Source: Mauremys mutica
Lineage: Eukaryota; Chordata; Testudines; Geoemydidae
Assembly (NCBI RefSeq): GCF_020497125.1
Contig: NC_059080.1
Location: 69,422,618-69,486,617, forward strand
Reading direction: 5' to 3'
DNA: 64,000 bases
Below, piece after piece: positions 35,516 through 48,115 of this stretch; positions within the stretch are counted from its first letter, which is position 1; each line of letters starts with the position of its first letter. The position numbers and the translations under genes were made by a program. The notes under the pieces are model-generated. The model saw only the letters and a list, made by a program, of their open reading frames with translations. It did not search any database and had not been told where the DNA came from.

Positions 35516-36750
35516 GTGGGCCAAAATATGTATTTAGGAAGAGCTACTAAAATAAAATCTGTGTAACAGTAATATTCAATATTATAGATGTAAACAGATT
35601 TTTCACCTATCGCTACACCTACAGGGGGGCATGGATCAGTGTTCATGTTGCACTCCTCATCGGTACCTAGCCCAAGCCAGGGAAGCTAATGATCCAACCA
35701 GTGGACTGAAGTCAGTGATGAATCCTGGTCACGTGCCACCTGAGGCACGTTGCGCATAGGCTAAGATGACGACTACAGCTACAGATAGAACACAGTGTCT
35801 CCTCTGGTGTAATGATGTATTTAACCAAGTCCTCTGGAGGCATTAAGAAAGAGCTTAAGTCAAAGCTGGTGCTAAGAGATTTTCAAATTCTACTTGCAAC
35901 GTCTCACATTTCACACATCTCTGATCTAATGGACCATATTTATAGTTTATTTTGGCATCCCAAATATCATCCCCAATCCTCTGTTTCTGCCCAGAAGTGC
36001 TTGGCAGAACTTAAGGGGTAGGAGAGGGCAAAGTTAGCTTTAAATCCTCACTTCCCTCAGCCAATTCTTGGATCCCTCCTCACTGGATCAGTCAAACCAG
36101 AGCAACCTGCACTGATGGCCAATGGCCACAAGGGGCTGCTACAACAGACAGGGATCTGCAAGGCAAACGTCAATTGTGGACATGCCTTTTTTTCTTGGCC
36201 ACATTGGATAAAAGCTGGGAGCTGCATAGGAGCTGCTATGGCAGCTCTCCACCTTTCACAGATCTCCTCTTCACTATGTTGGGGGTGATTCTCCCATGGC
36301 TGGGTGGCACAAAGCTGCCCTTACACTGGAGAGAATCAAGCCCAACATATGTCGCTCTGACTCTGTGTGGTAGCAAGACATCTAAAATGTTTTGGAAAAA
36401 ACATAATGAGGCCCCTGGGCACCGTGCAGCAAACCCAGTAGTAAAGAAAACATAACAGTCATTTATTTTTAAATACCCAACAGCATTAACTCATTTTAGG
36501 GACAAAAAAGCCTCTTAATATACAAAAAAATTATCGTATGGCGGTTTTGAAACACAAAAAACAAACAGATATGATACCCCAGCTGAGTTCTCATGCAAGA
36601 TTTCAGTCTGGAACATTTTACGGCAAAATGATAAATCTTTGAAAACAGAAATTTAAAATGGAGACTCTGATGGCTACTAGAGTCATGTTAAGAAGGCTTC
36701 CTCCATAATAACTATTAATTTCTGAGCCAGTAGTCATGCATCAAAGAAAG
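35516..36750. other. Unannotated spacer
   Basis: No recognisable frame or repeat. Near 35600-35780 the phrases ctacacctacaggg and ctacagctacag flank a less AT-rich segment, but I cannot assign it. Confidence 0.35.
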
Positions 36751-36927
36751 TACACCTCTACCCCAATATAACACAAATTTGGATACAACGCGGTAAAGCA
36801 GCGCTCCGGGGGAGCGTGGCTGCGCGCTCCAGTGGATCAAATCAAGTTCGATATAACGCAGTTTCACCTATAACGTGGTAAGATTTTTTGGCTCCCGAGG
36901 ACAGTGTTATATTGAGGTAGAGGTGTA
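36751..36927. mobile_element. Palindromic mariner-like MITE (177 bp, TA target)
   Basis: The ends tacacctctaccccaatataac and gttatattgaggtagaggtgta are inverted repeats with one mismatch over 22 bp, beginning and ending with TA, as for Tc1/mariner-type insertions. The interior has further inverted phrases (gatacaacgcgg and ataacgtgg; cagcgctccggg). It has no coding capacity and would depend on a transposase supplied in trans. Confidence 0.8.
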
Positions 36928-37619
36928 ATATGTATAATAAACATTACTCAGTGGATTTCATAGATACAATGGAAATTACATTTCATATTTTAAAGATGCA
37001 TGTCATTGGGTCAAATTTATATCAAGTGTAATAAAGAATATTTGGAAATCAGTGGTGTTAACCCAAGGGATGTATTTGGCCCATAAGGTTAACAGCCTGA
37101 TAAAATAATATCCCTTGCAAGTGCCTGCTTGTAAGTGACTTAGTCACACACCCCTCATTTTTAGAGCATCATGACGATGGCTGTTCACATGAGGTTGGGT
37201 TAACTGAAGGTTTTGAGATGGACTACATCAATTTTTTGTTTTTAATACTCTACCTCTTTTCATTCAAAGGTCTTAGAGCACATTATAAACATTCATGCAG
37301 AAAGTATCACAATGCTCCTGGGAGGTATGTATTTGAGACGTAAAAACAAAGTGGTTAGCATCTTTGAAAAGGTTTCTAGAGTCCGTAGAATTGTAATTAA
37401 TTCTAGGCTTGGGTATCTCATAGGCTCCTATTCTGGACCCAATCCAAAGCCCATTGAAGTCTATGTAGCACAGCAGTTTGAGTTCAGTAGGCTGGGATTT
37501 TCAAAGGACAGCAGATACTGAAAGCCCATTGAAATTGGCCACCTAACTCCCATAGACCTCTTTGGAAGTCCCACTCTTGGTGACTAATTTGTCTCCATTT
37601 TCATATATTTCCTGGAAAG
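36928..37619. other. Unannotated spacer
   Basis: The part at 37440-37560 carries inverted phrases (agcccattgaagtct and cccattgaaattgg; tcccatagacctc) of an old palindromic amniote repeat type. No gene. Confidence 0.35.
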
Positions 37620-38610
37620 TGTCTATATTTTATATTAACTTGCTCTAGTGTCAAATCCTGTATGATCCATGTATCATTGTATTATGTGGTGCTATGATAA
37701 ATTCATACAGTATTTCATATATAATCAATATATGCTAAATAGATGTAAATTGTAGGATTATAGAAGTATAGGACTGATACATATTTAGGATTGATGAGCA
37801 TGTGCTAGGTATATAAGTAAAGCATGGCTGGAATGCAAGGCCTACAGGCTGAGACCTGTAAGACTGTTAATTCTATGGTCTAATATGGCTAAACTAAGAA
37901 TGCTTGACAGGAGTGAGTGACCCAGGAATAACCCTATGCCATCAAGATCACAAGATTACTGCATATGATGTGCCAATAGGTGAGGTTACAGAAAAATGGA
38001 TTGCAATAGACCTCTATGTATTGTCCAAGACCACAAGACACCTGATTGTAGCATCTTTGAGTGTTGTGTGTAGATGCTAATGAGACTAAGAGGAACTAAG
38101 AACAAACTATGAAAATGGGGCTCTCCAATATTAATGGGGTGTGGAAGTATAGATAAGGAAAAGAGGGTTGACACTTTCATGCATATGCATAAGGTGTTAG
38201 GTGTGGCCAAAATTACAATATAAAAGTGGGTTCCCTGGTTGGATAAAAGTGGGAAGACCCAAGGGATGACCCCATGGGAAACCGCAGCAAGAACCATCCC
38301 TCCGGCAGTGATTGTCTTTTGGGAGGTCCATCAGACCCTAGAATATCTTTGAGAATGTCAGTATGACTACAGTTATAATTATTGGATAGGTTTTTGTAGG
38401 ATTTTTATATGCATGGGTAATTGTAACTTAACTTATTGCTTTAATAAAACTTGTCGTACAGATAAGTCTTTGTACTTGTAATTGTGTCTGTGGTCACTAT
38501 CCTTGGACTTCATGTGTTCATAGAGTCTCCAAACTGAGATCAGTACCAGAGGTTATTTTCACTCTGAGCTTGAAACTGTAGCAACTGGAGCCAAACCGAT
38601 GGTAGTGTAA
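37620..38610 (+). mobile_element. Probable LTR of an endogenous retrovirus (approximate borders)
   Basis: Promoter and polyadenylation signals are in LTR order on the plus strand: TATAAAAG at 38219-38226, then AATAAA at 38443-38448, 217 bp later, followed by a T/G-rich tract. The flanking U3-like part is AT-rich and repeat-like. I could not find a matching target duplication, so both borders are estimates. No gag, pol or env is visible beside it. Confidence 0.45.
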
Positions 38611-41132
38611 TATAACATCACTAAATTAACTTTAAGCAAAATGAAAGGCCACACCTGACTGGCCATTGGGTCCTGGTGTTCTTTAGCTGGAATGGAGCAT
38701 TGCCTGGTAGGGCACACAGCACTGGTCCTCTGATGGGGAACAATGTTTGTAACCTACTAGCATTTGCTTCTGCCCACAACATATACACTAGCTGGCTGGA
38801 GACCAGATCATACCACCTTACCTGCTGACTACATGCCCATGGTGATATGTGGTTTAATCCTGTACCCATACAAGTCAATGGAGTTATGTCATTAACTTCA
38901 GCAGAAGCATGACAAAACCCATGGGGCCCAGGCTAATGTATTCATCATCCTTTCTCCAAGGGCTTTCAGGTGCTATGAACAGCTCCTTCTCTTCTGGTAG
39001 CATGGGAGTAAGAGGCTCTGCTTTCCATGTTCCTCCTCTAAGTGCAGCAGGATTTTGCTCAGTGTTTCAGGACACAAATTTGTCTAGTACAGATTGTTAA
39101 TCTTATCACAGAGTTCCCCAGAGCAGGATGTGTGTTTAGTCTGTCATTTTGTTTTCTGAACTATAGCTAAGTCAGGGCATGCTCATTGATCTCTCTGTCT
39201 CTCCAGGTACTTCTAAAATGCTTATCATTGTGGTACCAGAGCTGCTGTTGCTATTAGCCTAAGTTTCCATCATAATTGGGAAAATGCTGTATTTTGTTTG
39301 TGATTATAGATGACCGAACTTCCATCCTAGAAAATATTTATAAACACAAATATGCCATATATTCATAAATACAGTGCCATGCAGTGCAAAATGTGACAGC
39401 CAATCAGAATACACCACTGATATTTGCTGTCTCTCCAAAAATTTCCTTTTCTTACGTGCAGGAAGTCAATGATGTCAACCTGCAAGACATACGAAAAGGA
39501 CTTAGTTGTCCTGTGATGAAAGATTTTTTTTGCAGGATAGTCAAGTCCCCCAGACTTTTACAGTGACAGCATTATAGTTTCGTTATGTATGTGCCGTATC
39601 TTATTTATACTGTCTTGCATTTAGAGTTCTTCCAAATGTTTCTGGTTTGATGCACAATTATTTAATAATGGTTACTGATATAACAAACAGATATGCTCAT
39701 CTTGACAAGAGGCAGAAAAAGAAGATGTATAGTACAAAGATATCAAAGATTTTGTTCCTGTACCAAAGAGACCTAAGTTAAGGACCTTTGTCCTTGGATT
39801 TATTAGTTTTCAGCATCATTCTTATTTTAATATTCTTTTAGACTCAAATTCAAATGAGCAGGAATTTGATAAATAAAATGTGAAATACTGTAAGCTACAC
39901 CAAAGGATACCATTGAGGCCAGACAAGCACATTCACATTGCATTTCTGCTTTTGTCTAGATTGTTGACTGGAATGTGAATGATTTTTTTAAACTTCTTTC
40001 AAGATAAAAACATGAGTGGATCTTAATTTTTAAACCAAAGAGGTTTATTATTAACATAACTGGATTTGTCTAAAGAACTGCTCCTTCAAATCTGCCTTCA
40101 TAATCAGATGAGTCATTTGTTTACTTCATTTCTTTTTCAAACCTGCAAGGGGGTTTCCAAGCTGTCCCTTTTTCAGCAGATGGAATACTCTTATGATTCC
40201 ATCCCCATAGCAACCACAGCTGCACCAGGCAACCAGTGCTCTGTTGATTTCCACATGCACGTGAGGTCACTGGAGCCTGCAAAATCTTCTTTATACCGAC
40301 CCGTGTCCTCTTTGATTTAATGCAGTTTAACATTTGATTTGACCCATATCCCAGAAAATATTACTAATACTGAAAAATAAAATGTAACATTCATCTTAAA
40401 AAATATGGCTGCATATTTAATCCTGGGAAGTGTAATTTTTTAAAAAAGAAAAAACTAATACATTTATAGCCAATAATTATTAATAATAAATATAGTAGCA
40501 ATTATATTGAACTTTTCATTTACAAAGCACAACTTATAAATAGTATTTAAAGGAACAAAATGCAACATTTTATTTCTGTCTTATACAAAAGTATTAGATG
40601 CATCACATTACCTTGTTTCAAATGAAATAAAATCAATATCTGATGACCATTATGTAAATATACAGTACTGCTGTTCCGCTAAACTAATTTTTAAACTTAT
40701 TTTTATTTTTTTGCAGAAAGTAGCTAGTCTTAAAAACAGAATATGAACCAGATTCTTCTCATTGGCAAAGAAAACAGTGGTATGTGGTTTTTTGGGTTTT
40801 GTTTGTTTAGGTCAGTATTTTCGTTGCATAAACATAAAAATGCAGTCTGCAGCACCTTTCTATGGCTTTATTTAATGTTGTTGTAACATGTCAGTTACCA
40901 TTTATATTAAAAATGAACCATTATCCTCATGTGTAATGTTCTCTTCTGGTCAGATAATTCCTGGATAGAGGTTGAATGTAAGTACTCTATATCAATGACA
41001 TCATTTACTAATGCATGATGTCTCCTTAACACCCTCCTTTTGTTATAAATTGTTAACAAATCCTCTTCAAGTGACAAATTATAACATTTAAAAAAAAATC
41101 ATGTGTAAGACAGATTTTACAGAATGCAGACT
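38611..41132. other. Unannotated AT-rich spacer
   Basis: No gene can be supported. One splice-like arrangement exists at 40695-40785 (pyrimidine tract, ttgcag, 63 bases, gtatgt), treated as a weak observation only. Confidence 0.35.
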
Positions 41133-41204
41133 GGGTGAAGCCCTGACCCCACTGAAGTCAATGACAAAACTCCCATTAACTTCAGTGGGGCCAGGATTTT
41201 ACCC
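41133..41204. repeat. Imperfect palindrome, 31-bp arms
   Basis: The arm at 41133-41163 (gggtgaagccctgacc...) is nearly the reverse complement of 41174-41204 (...ggccaggattttaccc), with a 10-bp loop. The phrase cactgaagtcaatg also appears in other old repeats in the window. It probably derives from an ancient palindromic DNA transposon. Confidence 0.65.
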
Positions 41205-41639
41205 ACAATTCCTTGTGGAAGGAGGGCTTTGATTACTTTTTTTTTCCTGTGTACTACAACTTTTAGTTCTAGACACTCTTCCTGTATATGGAGTCCAGCA
41301 AAACTCAGTGCAGGCTGTCAAAGGAAGCACACACTATTGTGCTCTTTCACAGAGATTATTTTTTTCAGTTGTTTAATTGTTTTCTCCATCAGATCATCAT
41401 AATTCCATATATATATTTGCTCTTTATGTATGGAAAACAATAAGAATTATAACGCTATCTTTTCCAAATGGCAGAACATGCATTTTGAGAAATTGCCATT
41501 GAAAACACTTGGTAAATACTCCCAGAGGAAATTCTCTTGTTTCACACCACCAAGAGCACAATCCCTGTAGAAATTATTTAATTTTAAGATTCAGTGTAGT
41601 TTTGTACAGTTGGCTGCATATTTGTGAAAACAACCTAGT

Positions 41640-41757
41640 GTTAACATGAAGGTTGATATGTTTATGAATGGGATTATATGATGAGGTTGCTTGCAATACC
41701 AGAGGACTGAACTCAGTGACCCAGGAGGCCCCTTCTAATCCTATGTCCCTATGTAAA
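41640..41757 (+). mobile_element. CR1 3' tail fragment
   Basis: The phrases aggactgaactcagtgaccc and aggaggccccttctaatcc then tatgtccctatg are the CR1 3' UTR signature. Only the tail is clear; the upstream limit is uncertain. Confidence 0.6.
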
Positions 41758-42529
41758 ATACAGATGTAAAACAGCCTAGAATTTTGTGGAATTTGAAAAT
41801 TTAGGAAAAATTATCACCAGATTTCTATTGGACCTGGACAGATGTGTCAGTTCTTTCAAGTGTGTAACACAAGGAATTCATGATAACACCAGATACTATT
41901 AATAGACATTCTAGATCGACAGTATTTCCCTAGGCATCATGGTAATTGTTTATGGCTTGCTGTAAATTCCACTGACATTTTTGTATTGATAATTTTAGAT
42001 ATGCTAAATGTTAGTATTACACAAAATGATGTGTGTGCTTCAGATGTGCACACAGTTTGCCCTAAATTAAAGTATGGTAGATTTAGATTTCACATCTGAT
42101 TCCAGCCTAACAGTGTCTGGAAGATTGTAACTGTGTGCACTGTTTAGAAACCTGTATCATCTAAACACTGGTCCTTCTTTTAAGTGTGGATGAAAATTCT
42201 TAAAGAGAAGCAGTAATGGTACTTTGCGAATTCCAATGACATAATCTAGCATAGTTTCAGTTGTTAATATTATGTCACTAAGAGACTTCACAAGTCATTT
42301 TAATAGATAAATACTTTAAAAAGGAAATTATTTTATTAATAATCCTTGGACTCACACATACACACAAAGGTCAGCCAATTAGATACATACACTGTCAGGA
42401 TTATAACACACACAATATTTGCATATTAAATACAAGTCTCCAATACAAGATTGCACATGGGTCCTTTGATTCAGGATTTAGGTTTGGGTTCAGATGAGGC
42501 TTGAGAAAGTCTGGCAGTTGAATGAGTGA

Positions 42530-42665
42530 GGTTATTATTTGCATTATTGTAGTGTCTAGAGACTCCAACCAATATCGGGGCCCCACTGGGATAAGCAATG
42601 GGCAAACAGAGTAAAAGACAATCTCTACCCTAAAGAACTTCCAGTCTAAAATCAGAAATAAACAG
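42530..42665 (-). mobile_element. Antisense amniote retroposon tail
   Basis: Read on the minus strand this ends ...gggccccgatattggttgg, gagtctctagacactac and aataatgcaaataataa, the same tail type as at 10115, 15070 and 16630. On the plus strand it is followed by the gacaatctctaccctaaagaac phrase usual for this family. Confidence 0.55.
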
Positions 42666-42689
42666 ACAAACAATTGTCAACCCACATCT

Positions 42690-42782
42690 ATACAGTACAG
42701 CATTGGCCACTGTCGGAAGACAGGATGCTGGGCTAGATGGACCTTTGGTCTGACCCAATATGGCTGTTCTTATGTTCTAACA
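42690..42782 (+). mobile_element. CR1 3' end fragment
   Basis: cattggccactgtcgg, gatgctgggctagatgg, acctttggtctgaccc and cttatgttcta are the 3' terminus of a common CR1 subfamily. It is heavily 5'-truncated. Confidence 0.75.
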
Positions 42783-43214
42783 TATCAGAAATAGAGATTT
42801 TGTTATTTGCATTTTCCCCCCTTTTAAAATTTCCCTAAACCAAATCCTCCACACCCACCTGCTTCAGCAAACCCCAAGAGCTCTCCATTCACCCTGCTCA
42901 CACCACATAAACAGCATTCTGGTGTGTGTGTGGGGCTGGGGGGAGGGAACCAACCGAAAAAAACCTAGCAGTCCAACCAGAAGCATCTAAAGGCATGTTC
43001 ACTGGCTGCTTCTCTTCCCCCAATCCCCTTGCAGGAATGGACTGTGCCCACTGGAAGGGGACACAGGATAATAGGCAATAGGCTAGCTAAGAGCTTAGTC
43101 AGCTGAACTTTGAACAAATTGAGCTGTACTTCAATAAGAAATTTTACTAACTGAAGCACTTGACAGAAAGGATTCCCCAATGCAGCAGTGCCTGGGGGTT
43201 CCCTGGCAGCACTG

Positions 43215-43345
43215 TTCCAATTATCATTTATATAGTGGTATCACCTAGAAGTTGCAGTCATGGACCAGGATCTCACTGTGCTAGGTGCTGTACAAATGCA
43301 GAACAAAATGAAGGTCCTTTGTCCAAAGAGCTCCAATGGAGTATT
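43215..43345 (-). mobile_element. Antisense amniote retroposon tail
   Basis: gtcatggaccaggatctcac, gtgctaggtgctgtacaaat and gtccaaagagct match the reverse complement of the tail family seen at 42530-42665. The element is inverted relative to the plus strand and non-coding. Confidence 0.55.
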
Positions 43346-46319
43346 GATGCTGGGGTAGGGGTGAGCCCAGGCACCAGAGCTATTTCAACACTGGGTCTCT
43401 GCCTGGATGGCTCTGGCCTCATGCTGACAATACATGATCCACAGTTTTCAGGGTAGATCCTGCATCCTGTTTCACTGGGAGTTCTGTGGAAACCCTAACC
43501 CACTGTAGAGCTAAGTGAGGAAATCGCAGAGGGTTTGTTTTTTTAATTGCAGGAGGAAAGTAATCCAGCTCATGGAGTTTGGGGGATTTGTGAGTCTTTT
43601 CACGAATACCTGGGACCCGCCTGAATACCCACGAGAAAACAAATATGACCTGGCGGCTTTATTCACGAATCACTGTGAATTACATTCAACCAGCTCTACC
43701 CAAATGCAATGGCACGTGCCTCCCACATTTAAGGCTCCTATTCACCTCTTCCTTCTGAAGCTTACTGCTTGAATTATTATAAAGCAAGTCTCCCAGACAG
43801 TCCTTTGATGTGATTAGAGAGGCGATATGGATAGAGCTGAGTCTGAAAGAATGACCATAGACCATGCTATTTATTTAGTATTGTTACTTTAAGAGATTGT
43901 TTGGACATGCTGTCAAAACTGATCCAGGAAAATCTATCTCAAGCATGTTAGGAATCGGCTAAGTGGTATGATCAGCAGACATTAGAAAAAAAGAGCTTTC
44001 AAACAAAGCAAGGTGTATAACTACAAAATAAATAAATCAATGAACACATACCACCAATCTCAGGGCCTTTCAATACAGAGGTATTGGTACCCAGAATAGT
44101 ATAAAAATATCTCTGTATAGACAGACACCCACCTCCCCCATTAACTTTGAAGGCCCCTATCAGACATTTAAAGAAAAAAGATGTCAATTATATTTGAACT
44201 TTTAATTGCTGTTTGTTACCCAAGGACCTCATGACACTGCAGTCAGACCTGTGAAAGCAAAAATTCAAACACAGAAATTATATATAGAGAGAGATATAAA
44301 TCTATTCAAAACCCTAAAAAGTAAGATAATGTACAGTAAACCAAAATACAGTGTATATGTGTGCAATGTGCTGAGGCCTAGTTTAATCAAGCTGATATGG
44401 AGTTGAGACATTAAAGGAAACCAGAAACCTCAGTGGTTAAAGGAGGCGGTACAATCAGGTAAGTACAGCATGTTGGACTGAGTTTAATTAGAAATCAAAA
44501 AGATAGACACTCCCTTGCAATTAATGTCACTTACTGAAGTACAGCCAGTAGATTGATGGCTCAGGAGATATTAGAACTTTTCACTTTTATTTTGCCAGTT
44601 CAAATCTACCTCGACTCACTATTGGCCAAAAGATATTGGATACAGATTCTGCATTCCTGGTCCACTCACCCCTTGTACAAGATGGTGTGTGAAATGAATA
44701 GACACAAAACAAAAATAAAAAAACAGCAAAACCCAATGCAGGACTCTTTACACATTTTGTTTTGTCAAAATCAAGGTGTTTCCTGTGAACACGTCAATTC
44801 AATGACATTTTAATATTTAATATTCTATTATACTGTTCAGAGACTGTTGAAAACAAAATGTGTATCATCTTATAGAAATGTTTTTAACCTTATCAAAACA
44901 AAATGTTTAAATGGTCCTGAATTGACTTTTTTTTTTAATTTTTTGCACCATGGAAAATGATGGCTTTTCGTTCTGATTCAAAATTCCAGTTTCCAAGCAG
45001 CTCGAAAAAGGAGTTTGGAAGATTCATTCTTTTTCAGAGTGGGTAATTTCTCCACACCACTATACCACCATTAGCACTAATTGGTCTCTTTGTTGGCAGT
45101 CTCCTCTGAGAGACCAAGGACTGACACTCTTAGAGAGAGTACTGTATACTGTTCTTTTATTTCTTAGCAGGTCTCTTAGCCTGTCAGGATTGAAGCTTGC
45201 ATTGTTATTTCACAGGCAGTTACCTGGTCTGTGATTGAACAGAGGACTTTACAGGGTTGTCAGTTTGGCACCTTTCATCAGCACAGAAGAAAACAAAAAC
45301 AGAGAACAGCATTGGATAGCTGAACACAGAGTGCTGTGTTGAAGTGTGACAAGACTAATAAAATACAGAGTTGTCAAAATGGCCAATTTTTTGACCAGTC
45401 AAAATCCAGCTAGATTTTGATTGATATGAGATGCCAGATGCTGTGTGTGACTAGCTACTCCTGTGGCTCAGATGTGCCTTTAAGGCATTGGCCTGCCCCA
45501 GGAGGCGTTCTGGACCCACAAACACCCGGGGGGGGGCATGGCAGCCTCTGATCCCCTTGCCCCAAGAGGGTTAGTATTCCAAGGAGGGCAAGTAACACAA
45601 CTGAATCCAGCCTCTGCACAGGTTCCTCTGTGACCTACCTTTACTCACCAATCCACACGCAGGGGCTGACCACGATTTGGCCCCAAAATCATTGTATGTG
45701 AAGAAAAATGAAAGGCCCCACATAATGAATTGAAATACATTTTCATGTCTGCAAAAAACTTAGAGCCTAATCCAAACAGGAGTCTTTCATTGACATGATT
45801 GGATTTTGGATTAGGTCCACCACAGAGCCACTTGTCTTAACCATATAGAGCAACCGAGAAACTCAGAAAGACTCTATATTCAGATAGCTATATTTGTAAT
45901 CATGCATTATGATTTATATAACACCAACAGCATACAAGGATCCTCCAAGCTAGGTACCATAAAAGATTGCCACCACTAGGTCGAAATGGGGAAAATGTGG
46001 TGGTATTTTTCCACCCACCAAATACCCACATGAGTAGTAAAATAAAATGCTGCTCACAGTAGATTGTGAAGATGTTCAAAATACAGTTGTGCAAATAGCC
46101 TAGTGGAGCTCAGAGAGCTGATCTGAGCTTCCCCTCAGTGGGGCTTGAATATGCCATGGGCTCTGGTAATCTCCTTGGACTTCGCTCTTTCTCGATCAGG
46201 AAAAATAAAAAAGGAGTAGTGTGTGCTTCCCAAACACCATCCACTAGTGGCATCAAAATGAGGTGTCTTACACATCTGTAAGCCTCCCTCTCTTCTCTTG
46301 TCTGAGAAACGAAATAGTT
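43346..46319. other. Unannotated spacer
   Basis: No domain or repeat that I can name. A G-run occurs at 45527-45536. Open frames are short. Confidence 0.35.
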
Positions 46320-46500
46320 AACAATAGTGTGGTACTCTGTCCCCTTCTACTTGTGGCTGGGCCATATATGGAAGTTCATGAGTCAGTTGCAGCCTTGGCT
46401 AACAGAGTTGGGTCTTTCAGCTAAGGCACTAGAGACTCATGTTTTCAGTTCAGAGATCCCATCTTCAATCTCTGCAGCAGATGACCCACCCAGAGACCAT
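46320..46500 (+). mobile_element. tRNA-derived SINE-like element
   Basis: An A-box-like phrase agctaaggcactagag (46419-46434) and a B-box-like tcttcaatctc (46462-46472) lie about 30 bp apart, as in a pol III internal promoter. The surrounding phrases (ggctgggccatatatgg, agttgcagccttggctaaca) fit a turtle SINE family that I recall only generally. The tRNA-like part lies in the middle of the recognisable segment rather than at its 5' end, so borders are uncertain. Confidence 0.45.
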
Positions 46501-47559
46501 GTCTTTATATATATTTCAGTCTTTTAAAGAGGCATCTCATTCCAAAATTATAAAAGATTTAAGCAGGCTTTTGCAGTTAACTTAAGAGGCTACGACAGCA
46601 AATGTTGATGCTTTTATTTTTTATTGTAGACAACCTCTTATAGTAATAGTAACTTTTCTTAATCCTACAACACATTTTTTAAAGAATATAGCGTGGTTAC
46701 TGCTGCACAGACAGAAATGCTAGCTGATAGTATAGTGATGTCTCCTCCAGACAAATTGGTATTCATCATTCAAGCAGAAAAATAAATTAAGTGCAACATT
46801 TAGACTCTCTATATGATGATGTTAAAAAGCAACAAAAAAACCAAATCTTATGTCAACTATTGACTATAGAAATGGGATAACTGAGGAAAATGAATTGCCT
46901 ACATTTGTACAATCATATAATTCAGTATGTACTTAGAAGTACGAGAGTTTTTAATAGTTTTTGTGGGGATTAGCATTATGCTTTAAAAAAATTGGGATCT
47001 GCTTTATAAAAGACACAATTTTAATGATAGCACCAGCCAATTTAAATAATTTAATTCAATAATATAATAAATTAGAGTAACAGTGTTATTAGCATTGAAA
47101 ATTTAGCGACTATTAATTGTGTTTTGCTTCAAACTGTTACATTATAATAAAGCTATATCTCACATTTCTATAGTGTCATCAACACTTCAACCTCTGCAAC
47201 AGCAGAGAACAGGAATTGAAGAGTATTGTATCCATCTGAAATGAGAGGAGGAAATTATTTCATAATGCACTCTATTACTGAGCTTTCATATATTAGGTCT
47301 TAATCTTGCAAACACTTACTATGGAGCATAGTGCTTATGACCACAAGTAGTCCCACTAACTACAGTCATCATCATTAGATATTTTACATCACCCAAAAGC
47401 TATGCTAGTTGCCTATCAAAAAATAGAAAAATATACAATTTTGAGTAGTTCAAATGATTTCTTCCGATGTGCATTGCTGTGTCAATACTAAATGTCATTT
47501 ATCACCATGCTGCCCATTCACTTAGCTACATTTAGGAATTCCTCACTCTGGACTAACCT
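46501..47559. other. AT-rich spacer without recognisable repeats
   Basis: This is about 1 kb of AT-rich sequence. No gene or repeat is identified. The block at 46980-47140 lacks repeat signatures. Confidence 0.35.
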
Positions 47560-47745
47560 AATTAATTTTGTGTCATTTTGTAAGTTTTGTCACCTCACCG
47601 TTCAGCCTCTTTTCCAGATCATTGATAAATGTATTCCACATTAGTCCTAGTACAGAACCATGGGCCAGCCCCACAGTTAACCTCTCTCTCTCTCTCTCTC
47701 TAAAAGCCCATCATTTATTCCTACCCTGTGTGGTTGTGGTGGTGG
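47560..47745 (-). mobile_element. Antisense LINE RT fragment (CR1/L3 type)
   Basis: On the minus strand the frame reads a worn counterpart of GVPQGSVLGP (GLAHGSVLGL) followed by FINDLEKRLNGEVTK, the RT segment just before the FADD box. A CT microsatellite at 47681-47701 interrupts it. It is a short, dead fragment. Confidence 0.6.
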
Positions 47746-47752
47746 CCATATG

Positions 47753-48115
47753 TCCTCGACCAGGGGTTCTCAAACTCCATTGCACCGCAGCCCCCTTCTG
47801 ACAACAAAAATTACTACATGACCCCAGGAGAGGGGATTGGAGCCTGAGCCTGCCTGAGACCACCTCCCTTGGTGGAGGGGCCGAAGCCCGAGCCCCACCA
47901 CCCTGGACAGGAAGCACAAAGGTGAAGCCTGAGAACTTCAGCCTCAGGCAGGGGGCCTGTAACTTGAGCCCTGCTGCCCAGGGCTGAAGCCAAAGCCTGA
48001 GCTCCGCCACTCAGGGCTGAAGCCCTCAGGCTTGAGCTTCGGCCCTGGGCCCCAGCAAGTCTAAGCCAGCCCTGGCAACCCCATTAAAACAGGTTTGAGA
48101 ACTGCTCTCCTAGAC
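47753..48115. mobile_element. hAT-type non-autonomous element, 8-bp duplication with one mismatch
   Basis: The element 47761-48107 starts caggggttctcaaact and ends aggtttgagaactgctc, so it has imperfect terminal inverted repeats of the hAT (Charlie-like) type. The flanks tcctcgac (47753-47760) and tcctagac (48108-48115) differ at one base. The interior is made of repeated gctgaagccc / gagcccc phrases and is GC-rich. Non-coding. Confidence 0.75.

Noticed and set aside
47681..47701. CT-rich tract as a possible splice acceptor or promoter element
   Set aside because: It is a plain CT microsatellite inside an antisense LINE fragment.
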